DNA of 64,000 bases from Nostoc sp. CHAB 5834 (lineage in GTDB: Bacteria; Cyanobacteriota; Cyanobacteriia; Cyanobacteriales; Nostocaceae): contig JAIVFU010000032.1 of the NCBI GenBank assembly GCA_020829485.1, forward strand, positions 1-64,000. The letters are read 5' to 3'. Of this stretch, positions 34,778 to 44,172 are shown piece after piece. A model generated the notes under the pieces. That model did no database searches, was not told the DNA's origin, and saw only the letters and a program-made list of their open reading frames with translations. Position 1 is the first letter of the stretch. The number at the start of each line of letters is the position of its first letter. Both the position numbers and the translations under genes were made by a program.

Positions 34778-36694
34778 TTATTTGGCGATCGCCAAATAAT
34801 ACTCAAATCGCTGCCGGAGTTGTTCAACCGTCAAATTTTGAGTCCAGTATTCCACTAAGGCGTGACCAAATGCCCAGGCGTTGCGATCGGGTGAAGCGGA
34901 ATTTTCCAGCAGTAGCGGCCAGAGGGATAGCAATTCAAAGTTGAGCGGCTTAGGGTTACTTGTATTCAAGAGCGAGAAAAGCTCATATCCCATTTGGAGT
35001 TTGCCAATCACAATCGGCAACTGTTCCACAGGAATTTGCTCTGCCAGCATATATGCTAGGGCTGGAGATCCGGTTGAGAGTGTAGAAACAAACTGGAGGA
35101 CGGGACTTTTGAGCAATGATGTTAGTCCCTGTGTTGTTGCCATTTGGAAGGTGTAGTGGTCGATGATTTTGGCAGCAGCGACGGTGCGGACTTCAAGGTT
35201 ACGCAAAAAGCGGGCGAGACGGAGTTGCTTGGTAGGTGCGATCGCATCTATTAATCCCAACGATAGCGCCTCAACTCCCCAAGGGATTCGATTTGTTTTG
35301 CTGTCACCTGTAACCAGGGGTAGAACTAGATTACAGAATCCCAGCAGTTTGGCACGATACTCAGTAGCTTCTCGAATAGCAATTTCTTTTGGGCGATTAC
35401 CCCACTCCCAATCATAAGGCGGTTGCCATTCGCGGATGGGACGGAGACGATCTACCTGGGTGACAATAGCGATTGCAGGTAAATCTGCAACTTCTGCTTT
35501 GATGTCTTGCAAAAAGTCTACATCCATTTGCAGGGCAGGATCGAGGGCAGGGGTGACTAACAGAAGTAAGTCTGCGTTAATGGCATAATCAAGCACCAGA
35601 TTTCGGAGATCGGCACGGTTGACTTGTTCATAACCAGGTGTGTCCAAAAGCGTTAAGGTTTCCCCAGTTTCAGTCTGCCATTGGTAATTTTGAATGCGAT
35701 CGGTACTGGGTAAAACATCAACGGCTGCGAGATCCGCCTGAAATAGCGTGTTAATCAGGCTACTTTTACCTGACCCCGTGCGCCCTACCAGCAGAATATT
35801 CACGGGTTTTTGCTCAACCGCTTCGGCTGGTTCGGCTTGAGTCAGAATTTCTCGGAGGGTTTGGGTTTTTGCCTTGGGTAGAGTTGATGTGGAAACTGCG
35901 GTTGCTGAAACTGGTAATATGCTACGTCCGTAAAGTGCGATCGCCTGCTGACATAAGTTTCTCAGGGCAGCTTCTCGAAATAACTGGCTCAAATTCCCCA
36001 ACAATTGCTGAGTTGCTTGGTTACTAGAACCCTTACTGACTTGTTTGGCCACCGCCGCCACTGGATTTAAAAGCCACTGTGCCCAGTTCCAAGCTTTCCA
36101 GAATTTCCGAGCCGATGGCTCCAACTTCCGGTAGACTTCGTATCCTTGGTATGCTTGTCCAACCGTCACCTGATTGAGGACGGGGGATAACTTTTGCATC
36201 CACCGATCCATATCATCCACTGTTCCCCGAATCAACCCGTAAGCTTGGGGGACGTAAATGTTCAGTAGCGGATATTGAATTTGAGGATTGTAGATATGAG
36301 CGATCGCTACAACCAAATCTTGGCATCGCGTCCAAAAAGTTTGCCAATCTTCCCAAATCGGGCGATCGCTTTGTGCTGCTTGCAGAATCTCTTGAAGGGC
36401 GGCTTCTGCAAGCTTTGTGACATCACTTCCCACTGGTAGCCTTACTGTATCCTCTGCCGTCGATTCCAGTTCTTCTTGGACTTGGGCTAATACAGCTTCT
36501 ACTTGGTTAACAGCAGGTTGAGTCCATTTCACCAATAGCCAACGCCAACCCACGAATAGAAGGGTGAATACACCCCAAATCCAATTAATGCCCCACGCAT
36601 GGATTTGTAAACCGGCGGATACCAGTAAGAAAATAATGATAAACGCGATCGGGATTGCTAAAACGACCCACTGCCACGGTTTTAATCGCACCAT
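34778..36694 (-). CDS. Membrane-anchored Era/dynamin-like GTPase
   Basis: This is a 638-residue protein with two N-terminal hydrophobic helices (about residues 8-30 and 33-50) and a long helical region to about 290. The GTPase domain follows: G1 VGRTGSGKSS (about 301-310), G3 LLDTPGYEQ and G4 TQVDR (variant of NKxD). A C-terminal helical domain (about 490-638) has a hydrophobic stretch. It resembles cyanobacterial GTPases of the Era/YeeP type anchored to membranes. G4 Thr-Gln-Val-Asp departs from Asn-Lys-x-Asp but keeps the Asp that reads guanine. Role unknown, perhaps membrane remodelling or ribosome-linked. No operon partner. Confidence 0.85.
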   Translation of the reverse strand: MVRLKPWQWVVLAIPIAFIIIFLLVSAGLQIHAWGINWIWGVFTLLFVGWRWLLVKWTQPAVNQVEAVLAQVQEELESTAEDTVRLPVGSDVTKLAEAALQEILQAAQSDRPIWEDWQTFWTRCQDLVVAIAHIYNPQIQYPLLNIYVPQAYGLIRGTVDDMDRWMQKLSPVLNQVTVGQAYQGYEVYRKLEPSARKFWKAWNWAQWLLNPVAAVAKQVSKGSSNQATQQLLGNLSQLFREAALRNLCQQAIALYGRSILPVSATAVSTSTLPKAKTQTLREILTQAEPAEAVEQKPVNILLVGRTGSGKSSLINTLFQADLAAVDVLPSTDRIQNYQWQTETGETLTLLDTPGYEQVNRADLRNLVLDYAINADLLLLVTPALDPALQMDVDFLQDIKAEVADLPAIAIVTQVDRLRPIREWQPPYDWEWGNRPKEIAIREATEYRAKLLGFCNLVLPLVTGDSKTNRIPWGVEALSLGLIDAIAPTKQLRLARFLRNLEVRTVAAAKIIDHYTFQMATTQGLTSLLKSPVLQFVSTLSTGSPALAYMLAEQIPVEQLPIVIGKLQMGYELFSLLNTSNPKPLNFELLSLWPLLLENSASPDRNAWAFGHALVEYWTQNLTVEQLRQRFEYYLAIAK

Positions 36695-36908
36695 TGCCCC
36701 ATACCTGCTTTGGTTAGACTGCTTATATTCCTATTGTCGATCTAAATTTGGCGGTGAGTTCTGGATTACTGCGTGTATTAAAGTGTAATAATGGCTCACA
36801 CTGGCTGCTAGTTCATGTGATGTGTTGTGGTAAGAGTGGAGATTTGCCTACCTTTAAGATAAGATTTACGTGAATAAATCACAAAAAGTGCCTCGTGGGC
36901 GTTGAATT

Positions 36909-38225
36909 ATGCTTGTAGATTTTACGGTTGAAAACTACCGCTCAATTAAAGAACCTGTAACCCTAAGTGCAGTTGCTCAAAAACAAAGCGATCGTCAGAC
37001 AAGCCAAAGCAGTAAACGCAAACGGGTAAAGTCAGATCATGAAATTGCACCTGGATATCATGTTGAAGGATGGGACATTGAGCTTTTACCTGTTCTAGCA
37101 ATTTTTGGAGCTAACGCATCAGGCAAGAGTAATGTTATCCAAGCTCTGGATTATTTATTGCTTATTATGGTTTATGGTACTCAGGAAGTGGTGAAATTCC
37201 AGAGAATCTTAAAATATGCAAAACTAGACCCTTTTAAATTAGATAGTATCTCTGCTCAAAAATCTACAAGATTTGAATTAAGAACTTTATTCAATAATAA
37301 TATTTATACTTATTCACTAGTAATTAATAAAAATAATATAATTTCAGAAGACTTAGACTATGCTTTAAACAAAACTAAACGAACTCGTCGTTTATTTCAT
37401 CGTCAATGGGATGAGAGTAACAAAAAATTTATCTGGAAAACTGGTGATGATTTTGCTGGAGCACATAATCAACTCCAGGATAGTATTAGAGAAAATGAGT
37501 TATTTATTAGTACATTAGGAAAACTCAAGGTAGATGTAATTGAGTCTCTTTTACGCTGGTTAAAAGCTCGCTGGGTTGGAATTAATTTAGGAAATGAAAT
37601 GTACGATATTACCTCGATTACATTACTGCAAGGTACTGATCATCCTATAGCCAATGAAATTTTTGAAGAAGCATTGACAATTGTACGAAAATTCGACACA
37701 GGATTGTCAAGAATCGATATGGTAAAGAAATATGATGATCCAAGTGACTACAACATATATGCTGTACATAATACTCATGACGGTAATGAAATACAGTGGC
37801 TTTTCGATGAAGAGTCTCTTGGTACTCAACGCTTATTTAACTTAGCATTTCAGATAGTAGTAGTTATGAAAATAGGAGGATTAATAATTGTAGATGAATT
37901 AGGCACAAATATTCATCCTAATATTGTAAAAAGTATTATCAAAATATTTCAAAATCCTAAAACCAATCCCAGAAACGCTCAACTTATTTTAACTAGTCAT
38001 GATAACACGTTACAAAGAAATAACTTATTACGCCGTGACCAAATTTGGTTCACGCAAAAGCGCCCCGATCAAAGCACTGAGTTGTATCCATTGACTGATT
38101 TTCATGTGCGAAATGATTTGGCGATTGACAAAGCTTATTTAGATGGTCGTTTTGGGGCCGTTCCATTTATCCCATCCGATGAAGAAATGATTTTACAGGG
38201 TGATGAGCAGTGCCAAGAAAGTTAA
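36909..38225 (+). CDS. AAA15-type ATPase, RloA/AbiLi-like
   Basis: This is a 438-residue ABC-type ATPase of the AAA15/OLD-like group: MLVDFTVENYRSIKEPVTLS at the start, Walker A GANASGKS at residues 67-74, and Walker B LIIVDELGTNIHP, then TSHD (H-loop region). A signature-like segment EESLGTQRLFNLAFQI precedes Walker B. In known loci this ATPase is paired with RloB (AbiLi/AbiLii-type abortive infection). Here the next gene overlaps by 16 bases and is an RloB-like gene, but broken. The ATPase itself shows no lesion. AT-rich codon use relative to neighbours suggests horizontal acquisition. The defence role is inferred from family. Confidence 0.85.
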   Translation: MLVDFTVENYRSIKEPVTLSAVAQKQSDRQTSQSSKRKRVKSDHEIAPGYHVEGWDIELLPVLAIFGANASGKSNVIQALDYLLLIMVYGTQEVVKFQRILKYAKLDPFKLDSISAQKSTRFELRTLFNNNIYTYSLVINKNNIISEDLDYALNKTKRTRRLFHRQWDESNKKFIWKTGDDFAGAHNQLQDSIRENELFISTLGKLKVDVIESLLRWLKARWVGINLGNEMYDITSITLLQGTDHPIANEIFEEALTIVRKFDTGLSRIDMVKKYDDPSDYNIYAVHNTHDGNEIQWLFDEESLGTQRLFNLAFQIVVVMKIGGLIIVDELGTNIHPNIVKSIIKIFQNPKTNPRNAQLILTSHDNTLQRNNLLRRDQIWFTQKRPDQSTELYPLTDFHVRNDLAIDKAYLDGRFGAVPFIPSDEEMILQGDEQCQES

Positions 38226-38846
38226 ACCGCCGCCCACCTAGCAGAAATATTGCTCAGAAAATCCTAATTGCTTGTGAAGGAAGTAAAACAGAACCAATTT
38301 ATTTCAATAGTATCCGCAATGAATTACGTTCATCAACTTTAGATATTATTGTATTGCCTCATCAAAACAAAACTGATCCACGTAGTATTATTGAAAGACT
38401 TATAGAATAACGACAGCAGAGAAAAGATAACCAGCAGTGGAGTAAAGAAGATGAGGCTTGGGCTGTTTTTGATGGAGATGAGCATATTGAAAAAAGTCTG
38501 ACAAATTGGCAAAGTGCAATAAGTCGAGCTAAAAGTCAAAAAATTAATCTGGCAATTACCAATCCTTGTTTTGAACTCTGGTATCTAATTCACTTTCAAG
38601 ACCATTTTGCACAAATCACTCGTGATAGGTTAGTTAATTTACTCGAAAAGCATATACCCGACTACGACAAATCAATGTGTTTGTATCCAAAACCATTGAA
38701 ATCAATCGTTAACTGAGCAAGCAATTCAACGTGCTGAGAAGATGGCAAAGCAGATAGAACGTAATGAATTATCTGAGCATTCAAATCCCTGCTGTAGTGG
38801 CTTGCCTAAACTGATTAGTAGTTTATTAAGTTTAAAAAATAGTTAG
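38210..38846 (+). pseudogene. Broken RloB-like gene (stop codon plus frameshift)
   Basis: It starts at the GTG at 38210 inside the ATPase gene. The first 66 codons (KILIACEGSKTEPIYFNSIRNEL) match the start of RloB. A TAA stops the frame at 38408-38410. The same frame then continues with DEAWAVFDGDEHIEKSL and ITNPCFELWYLIHFQDH, clear RloB blocks, to a second stop at about 38714. The remainder, EQAIQRAEKMAKQIE and EHSNP, is in the +1 frame up to the TAG at 38844-38846. So there are two independent lesions and no intact RloB, which should leave the ATPase without its effector. Sequencing error could fake one lesion, less easily both. Confidence 0.8.
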
Positions 38847-38955
38847 AGAAAATACTTAAAATAATTTAAATTAGCTTTATATAATTATTGCTTGTCATAA
38901 AAATTTAAAACATCGTTGTCCAATCTATGGCTGGAAACGATGTTTTAAGGTTTAA

Positions 38956-39330
38956 TCAATCGTCTATACGCAGTAGTTTGCGATAAAACGGTTGTGAAAA
39001 ATCAGTTGCACGATGACGTTTATAGTTATCCATAACTTCAATTAAAAAATTAATAAACTCGAAACTAGCCATCATCAGTTCGTAACTCAGGTCAGCATTG
39101 CCATCAAACTGGATTCGGCAACGGGTTAAGTCTGAGGGTAAAGTCCCAACATTCCAAGAGGCTACAAAGAGAACATGTTCACTGGCTTCTATCTTCCGGT
39201 GTCCCTCCAAGACCCCTTTTTGATAAAGACTGATGGCATAGGGTAAGAAATTGCGCCTAGCGCCCTGAACGTAAGGTAAGTAAACACTGGCTTGTTGTTG
39301 AGTGGCAGGCTGGAGTTGGTCAATAGACAT
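38956..39330 (-). CDS. Hypothetical soluble protein (124 aa)
   Basis: Family not recognised. I start at the ATG at 39330 (MSIDQLQPATQQQ), five codons inside the longest frame. The protein is mixed alpha/beta: YVQGARRNFLPYAISLYQKGVLEG, then HVLFVASWNVGTLPSDLTRCRIQFDGNADLSYELMMASFEFINFLIEVMDNY. It has no signal or membrane segment. Composition and codon use look like a genuine cyanobacterial gene, single and with no operon partner. Confidence 0.6.
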   Translation of the reverse strand: MSIDQLQPATQQQASVYLPYVQGARRNFLPYAISLYQKGVLEGHRKIEASEHVLFVASWNVGTLPSDLTRCRIQFDGNADLSYELMMASFEFINFLIEVMDNYKRHRATDFSQPFYRKLLRIDD

Positions 39331-39966
39331 TGTTAAATATGCCAACTGGGGATATTAGTGGATGTTACTAGTATTCCCAAAAGATGTGTCTAAAGCACAT
39401 AGGGGGAATGGGGAGTGGGGAGTGGGGAGTGGGGAGTGGGGGGATGAGGAAGAATTTACTTCGTTATCTCTCCCCCTGCTCCCTCATCTCCCCCTTGCCC
39501 CATGCCCTAAAAATGAAGTTACTGCTAAGAAATATTAAAATTTCGGTTAGAATAGGGCTGCATTAACTTTTATCGACGCTGGGGAAGATAACACTAAAAA
39601 TCCCTACTGTAAAGTTGTGGATGTTATTATTGCTATTTCTCCCAACGACGAGATCCTGCTACCTTGTTATTACTTTGCCCAAACCGGAGTTCTCATTGAA
39701 GAAAGTCCCACTCTACAAGCTTCCTGCCTAAATGGCTATCAAAGGAATCAAGCCTCTGTCTAAGAGTAGCAAAGATGGTTAATGCGAAATAATTACGCAG
39801 AGTGGCGGTGACAACAAAGGTAGTCCCAGCAGCTTTTGGCTTAGGGATAGCGGGTATTGCAGTTTGCCCATTCCGATTAATATCGGGAAAAGTAGCTTAG
39901 GGATATTTGTCCGTAAAATTACTAACTGTAGACAAATACTGGTTTTTGAATCAAGCAACCTAACCT
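39331..39966. other. Intergenic region with heptamer repeats and possible gene remnants
   Basis: At 39402-39500 is GGGGAGT-type heptamer filler with GATGAGGAAGAATTTACTTC and CTCCCCCTGCTCCCTCATC, the same mix found inside cobT. From about 39560 to 39762 one plus-strand frame stays open for some 65 codons (FIDAGEDNTKNPYCKVVDV, then ISPNDEILLPCYYFAQTG) with protein-like composition but no start codon. Another open stretch follows at about 39785-39966. These could be debris of a lost gene; I cannot name it. Confidence 0.35.
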
Positions 39967-41373
39967 ATGCCAGCGAATTCCTGGCCCGAAGAAGATTCTT
40001 ATCAAGAGCTTGATCCGCTCAACTCCTTGTTGTCTGACCTATCAGCAAATGAGGAGTTGGTGTTAGAGACTGATCCTGTGTCTTTAACACCCCGGTTTCA
40101 AGGTCGTAGACGCAAAGCGGCTCTAGTCTTGACTATCGTCTGGAGTGGCACGATCGCTCTACATTTAGTTTCTTGGGCTTTTATATTTATTCTAGGACTG
40201 ACCACCATTCTAGGATTTCATGCCTTGGTGGTAGTGTTTACTAAATCCCGTCGTTATCCAAAAGAAATACAGGGAGATTTACCCTCTGTATCTGTGTTAG
40301 TGGCTGCGAAAAATGAAGAAGCGGTAATTGCTAAATTAGTTAAAAATCTTTGTAATCTGGAATATCCAGGTGGGCAATACGAAGTATGGATAATTGACGA
40401 TCACAGCAGTGATAGCACACCACGTTTATTAGCAGAACTCCAACAGAAACACGAGCAACTAAAAGTACTAAGGCGTTCAGCAGAAGCTACAGGTGGCAAA
40501 TCGGCGGCATTAAATCAGGTACTCCCTCTGACAAAGGGCGATATTATAGCAGTATTTGATGCTGATGCTCAAGTAACACCAGATTTACTGCAACAGGTAA
40601 TACCTTTATTTCAAAGAGAAAAGGTGGGGGCGGTGCAGGTGCGAAAAGCGATCGCCAACGCTAAAACAAACTTTTGGACTAAGGGTCAAATGGCCGAAAT
40701 GGCACTTGATACTTGGTTTCAGCAACAGCGAACTGCCCTTGGTGGCATTGGCGAACTGCGCGGCAATGGTCAATTTGTCCGGCGTTCAGCCTTAGAAAGC
40801 TGCGGTGGCTGGAATGAAGAAACCATTACCGATGATTTGGATTTGACAATCCGCTTACATTTGGATAAGTGGGATATTGAGTGTGTTTTCCATCCAGCAG
40901 TGCAAGAAGAAGGAGTCACAAGTGCGATCGCACTCTGGCATCAGCGCAACCGTTGGGCAGAAGGCGGTTATCAACGCTATTTGGATTATTGGGATTTAAT
41001 TCTCAAAAACCGGATGGGAACGCGCAAAAGCTGGGATTTGCTGATTTTTATGCTGATTATGTATATCTTACCCACAGCAGCAGTCCCAGATTTATTAATG
41101 GCGATCGCTCGTCATCGTCCACCAATGTTAAGTCCCATCACAGGTTTGTCCATTTCTATGTCGATGGTAGGAATGTTCACAGGTCTGAAGCGGGTACGTC
41201 AAGATCAAAAATTCCCACTTTCTACATATCTTACTATGCTGGTGCAAACCCTGCGTGGCAGTTTATATATGTTGCACTGGTTAGTCGTCATGAGCAGTAC
41301 TACTGCCCGGATGTCGGTAAGACCAAAGCGGCTAAAATGGGTGAAAACTTTGCATACGGGGAACGGGGAATAG
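39967..41373 (+). CDS. mgdA: Beta-monoglucosyldiacylglycerol synthase
   Basis: In cyanobacteria this GT2 enzyme adds glucose from UDP-glucose to diacylglycerol, giving the precursor that is epimerised to MGDG, the main thylakoid lipid. The 468-residue protein matches the Sll1377-type enzyme. N-terminal RFQGRRRKAALVLTIVWSG and two hydrophobic segments (about 55-90) are followed by the GT-A core VSVLVAAKNEE, IIDDHSSDST, AVFDADAQV (DxD-type), ETITDDLDLTIRLH and QRNRWAEGGYQRY (QxxRW), then C-terminal membrane helices (about 345-370, 390-410). It ends convergent to dnaX at a shared hairpin. Symbol used in the sense of the cyanobacterial literature. Confidence 0.85.
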   Translation: MPANSWPEEDSYQELDPLNSLLSDLSANEELVLETDPVSLTPRFQGRRRKAALVLTIVWSGTIALHLVSWAFIFILGLTTILGFHALVVVFTKSRRYPKEIQGDLPSVSVLVAAKNEEAVIAKLVKNLCNLEYPGGQYEVWIIDDHSSDSTPRLLAELQQKHEQLKVLRRSAEATGGKSAALNQVLPLTKGDIIAVFDADAQVTPDLLQQVIPLFQREKVGAVQVRKAIANAKTNFWTKGQMAEMALDTWFQQQRTALGGIGELRGNGQFVRRSALESCGGWNEETITDDLDLTIRLHLDKWDIECVFHPAVQEEGVTSAIALWHQRNRWAEGGYQRYLDYWDLILKNRMGTRKSWDLLIFMLIMYILPTAAVPDLLMAIARHRPPMLSPITGLSISMSMVGMFTGLKRVRQDQKFPLSTYLTMLVQTLRGSLYMLHWLVVMSSTTARMSVRPKRLKWVKTLHTGNGE

Positions 41374-41402
41374 CCCCTTTGGGGAATTAAAAATTAAAAA
41401 TT

Positions 41403-41440
41403 AAAAATGCAAAATTATTTTTGGTAATTTTGCATTTTTT
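41403..41440. terminator. Bidirectional terminator between mgdA and dnaX
   Basis: A 15-bp perfect stem AAAAATGCAAAATTA / TAATTTTGCATTTTT with a 7-base loop lies between the convergent stop codons. A-runs and T-runs flank it on both sides, so it can act on both strands. It overlaps the final base of the dnaX stop codon. Confidence 0.7.
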
Positions 41441-43518
41441 TATTCATCATCCACCTCTGCTTCCTCTACCCATTCTGGTGTAGCCATAGAATCGGAGAAT
41501 TCTGGGAAATCATCTGCAAAACGGATAATTTGTCCGTTGAAAAATACTGCTAGACGTTGAGCTGCGATCGCTACTTCGTCAGGTTCCCAATCAGGTGCGG
41601 GCGTTTGTTTTGGGGGTGGAGGCAAAGCTTGTATCCCATTTCTATTTGCCTCATTTCCATTTGTCCCATTTCCATTTACCCCATTTCCATTTCTTACCGT
41701 CGGCTCAGTTTTTAGTGGTGCTGGTGTCGTTGCTGGTGGTGGATTGCTTGCCTGTGGTGCTGGTGCTGGAGAAGGAATTTGCTGGTTGTAACTGGGAGTT
41801 GGTGGCTGCTGAGGGCGAGTAGAGTCTTTTGGGGGAGGATTTTTTTTGGCTGAGGTAGAGTTTGAAGAAGTTCCTTTTTCTATATTTATCTGGATTTCAC
41901 GCTGGAAAGTCTGCTGGAAAGCTGCCGTAATCATCGGTAGATAAGATTTTCCCTTGTTTCCCTTGTCATACCATGCCTGTTTGATCGCAATTCGAGCCAT
42001 AACACCATCGAACTCTATGAGTTGGCTCATTTGACGCAGCATTTCTTGCCTTGATTTTGGCTGGAGGTTAGCAAGCACCTGTTGCCAAACTTGAGTTAAG
42101 TCATATTGTGCTTCCTCAACAACTTCTGAAGTTACTGGTTCAACGTTCGCAGGTGATATAGGTACAGATTCTGGTTCTGGGATTGGTGGTGAAACTGAGT
42201 TAGCAACAGAATTGTGATTTGTTTGCCGTTCAACTGGAGAAGATGAAGTAACGGGCTGATTTTGGGCAGCCGCTACATGATTGTTTGCAGAATTATGATT
42301 TTTTTGCGGTTCAGCTACCGGTAAAGAAGAGACTGCATGATTTTGGGTAACTGCTGGAGAATAGCTTGGAGATACAACAGGTGTGTTAACTCGCTGCATG
42401 ACACTTGGGGCTTGTGGCTGAATATTCGTCGCACTAGGTAACAATCCTAGTAATGTTACTTCCAACCACAAACGCGGCTGGGTAGTATTTTTAATTTGCA
42501 CTTCAGCTTCTCGCAAGTGTTTTTGTCCTGCCAAAATCACGCTCATATCGAAGTATTGAGCAAACTCAACCAGCGCTGTCCAGGTTTGCTGAGTACAAGC
42601 AACCAAATCGTGGCGATTGGGTGCAGTTCTAGCAATGAGTAAATCGCGGTAGAAGGCGGCGAGATTTTGCAGAAGAGTTAGCGGTTCTCGACCACGATCT
42701 AGAATGTAGTGAGTACAGTCTAGAACTGCTTCGGGTTTATCTTGAGCGATCGCATTTAACAGCCCCAGCAAATCCTGTTCGCTTACTGTCCCCACCAAAT
42801 CCCAAACTCGATCCGGTGTCACTTCACCCGCTAATAAACCCAATTGATCGAGTAGACTTTCGGCATCTCGTAACCCTCCCTGAGCAAGTTGGCCTACCAG
42901 GGTTACAGCATCGGGTGAAATATGAATGTTTTCAAAAGAAGCGATCGCACTTAAATGCTTTACCATCGCTTCTAACTGAATGCGTCTAAAATCAAACCTT
43001 TGACAGCGCGAAATAATCGTTGGTAACACCCGTTGCGGATCTGTTGTCGCCAACACAAAAACTACGTGTCTCGGTGGTTCTTCTAATGTCTTTAGTAGCG
43101 CGTTAAATGCCTGGGTACTGAGCATGTGGCATTCATCGATTACATAAACCTTGTAGCGACACTGCACAGGGGCAAACTGGGCTTTTTCAATCAACTCGCG
43201 GATATTATCTACACCAGTGTTACTAGCCGCGTCGATTTCAATTACATCTAAAGTGTAGCCCTTAGTGATTCCCTGACAAACTTCACACACACCGCAGGGT
43301 TCAGCAGTGGGCTTGTCACTTTTGAGACAATTGAGAGATTTAGCCAGAATCCGGGCACTAGAAGTTTTCCCCGTACCTCTTGGCCCAGTGAATAAATAGG
43401 CGGGGGCGATTTTAGATGTGCCGATCGCGTTCGTGAGGGTGGTAGCGATCGCCTCTTGTCCCACTAGTTCAGCAAAACTTTTGGGGCGATATTTGTGGTG
43501 CAGGGGTTCGTAAGACAT
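41440..43518 (-). CDS. dnaX: DNA polymerase III subunit gamma/tau
   Basis: This is the clamp-loader ATPase. From the ATG at 43518 (MSYEPLHHKYRP) the protein has 692 residues; nine upstream codons in frame are not needed. Residues 1-365 are the conserved AAA+ part: FTGPRGTGKTSSARILAKSLNC (Walker A), zinc-binding CGVCEVC, VIDECHML (Walker B), LATTDPQ and IISRCQRFDF. No intein interrupts the P-loop, unlike some cyanobacterial dnaX genes. The tau-like C-terminal half has a Pro/Gln/Asn-rich linker with a short repeat (NGNGVNGNGTNGN near residues 615-635) encoded by 12-18 bp repeats. Transcription converges on mgdA. Confidence 0.96.
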   Translation of the reverse strand: MSYEPLHHKYRPKSFAELVGQEAIATTLTNAIGTSKIAPAYLFTGPRGTGKTSSARILAKSLNCLKSDKPTAEPCGVCEVCQGITKGYTLDVIEIDAASNTGVDNIRELIEKAQFAPVQCRYKVYVIDECHMLSTQAFNALLKTLEEPPRHVVFVLATTDPQRVLPTIISRCQRFDFRRIQLEAMVKHLSAIASFENIHISPDAVTLVGQLAQGGLRDAESLLDQLGLLAGEVTPDRVWDLVGTVSEQDLLGLLNAIAQDKPEAVLDCTHYILDRGREPLTLLQNLAAFYRDLLIARTAPNRHDLVACTQQTWTALVEFAQYFDMSVILAGQKHLREAEVQIKNTTQPRLWLEVTLLGLLPSATNIQPQAPSVMQRVNTPVVSPSYSPAVTQNHAVSSLPVAEPQKNHNSANNHVAAAQNQPVTSSSPVERQTNHNSVANSVSPPIPEPESVPISPANVEPVTSEVVEEAQYDLTQVWQQVLANLQPKSRQEMLRQMSQLIEFDGVMARIAIKQAWYDKGNKGKSYLPMITAAFQQTFQREIQINIEKGTSSNSTSAKKNPPPKDSTRPQQPPTPSYNQQIPSPAPAPQASNPPPATTPAPLKTEPTVRNGNGVNGNGTNGNEANRNGIQALPPPPKQTPAPDWEPDEVAIAAQRLAVFFNGQIIRFADDFPEFSDSMATPEWVEEAEVDDE

Positions 43519-44172
43519 GGAAAAATAGACTTCAATGCCTTTCAAAGTTAATTAGTAGCACCGAGTCGAGTTTAGGATTCAATTATTTTAGACTCTTGTA
43601 CCTGCTTGGTTTGTACAAATTGCCAGAGCTACTGCACTCAACTAATGCCGTGAATTTTGGCACTCAGGAAAGCAAGCAACCAAAGCTTATCCTCTACTAT
43701 GATTTCAACATCAAAGTATCGAAATTATAGCATATCATTTAGTACATCTGTTCTACAAAATTTGGGAAGATTAAAGAAAGAGACTTGTTCTCAAACCTCT
43801 TTCTTCCTTGTATATATACCGTAGCCTTATAAAAAGGAGGGGACTAGTGGTCTGTCCCATTAGTTATGAAGGGTTTGTAGTGAGCGATTTATCGCTCAAA
43901 TCAAGGACTAAAGTCCTTACTACGAACTTTTTTTCTTGTATCATCATCATAGTTGACTCCAATTGTAGGGGTTAAATGAAAGGCGATCGCCCTCGGCCAA
44001 GAGTCCGCGATCGCCTTTCTTATTTAAATACACGGTAATGCTTTATACTTATTAATAGTTTTATGAGTAATATTACATAGAATTATGGATGAGAAATTGG
44101 TGTAAATTTTTGTGCGATGTCTCTTGACTTGCTGCTTTACGTCTACGCTCTGGAGATGTCTATTGAATAAAA
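43519..44172. repeat. Gene-free region with dispersed palindromic repeats
   Basis: At 43871-43928 lies a TTTGTAGTGAGCGA..GGACTAAAGTCCTTACTACGA palindrome related to the core of the TAAGTAGGACGGCG elements. At about 43980-44020 is a 12-bp stem AAAGGCGATCGC / GCGATCGCCTTT built on HIP1. No gene is supportable in the rest. Confidence 0.45.

Noticed and set aside
40881..41390. 169-codon frame inside mgdA
   Set aside because: Overlaps the conserved GT2 core of mgdA in another frame; composition (Ser/Arg/His-rich) is that of a shadow frame.
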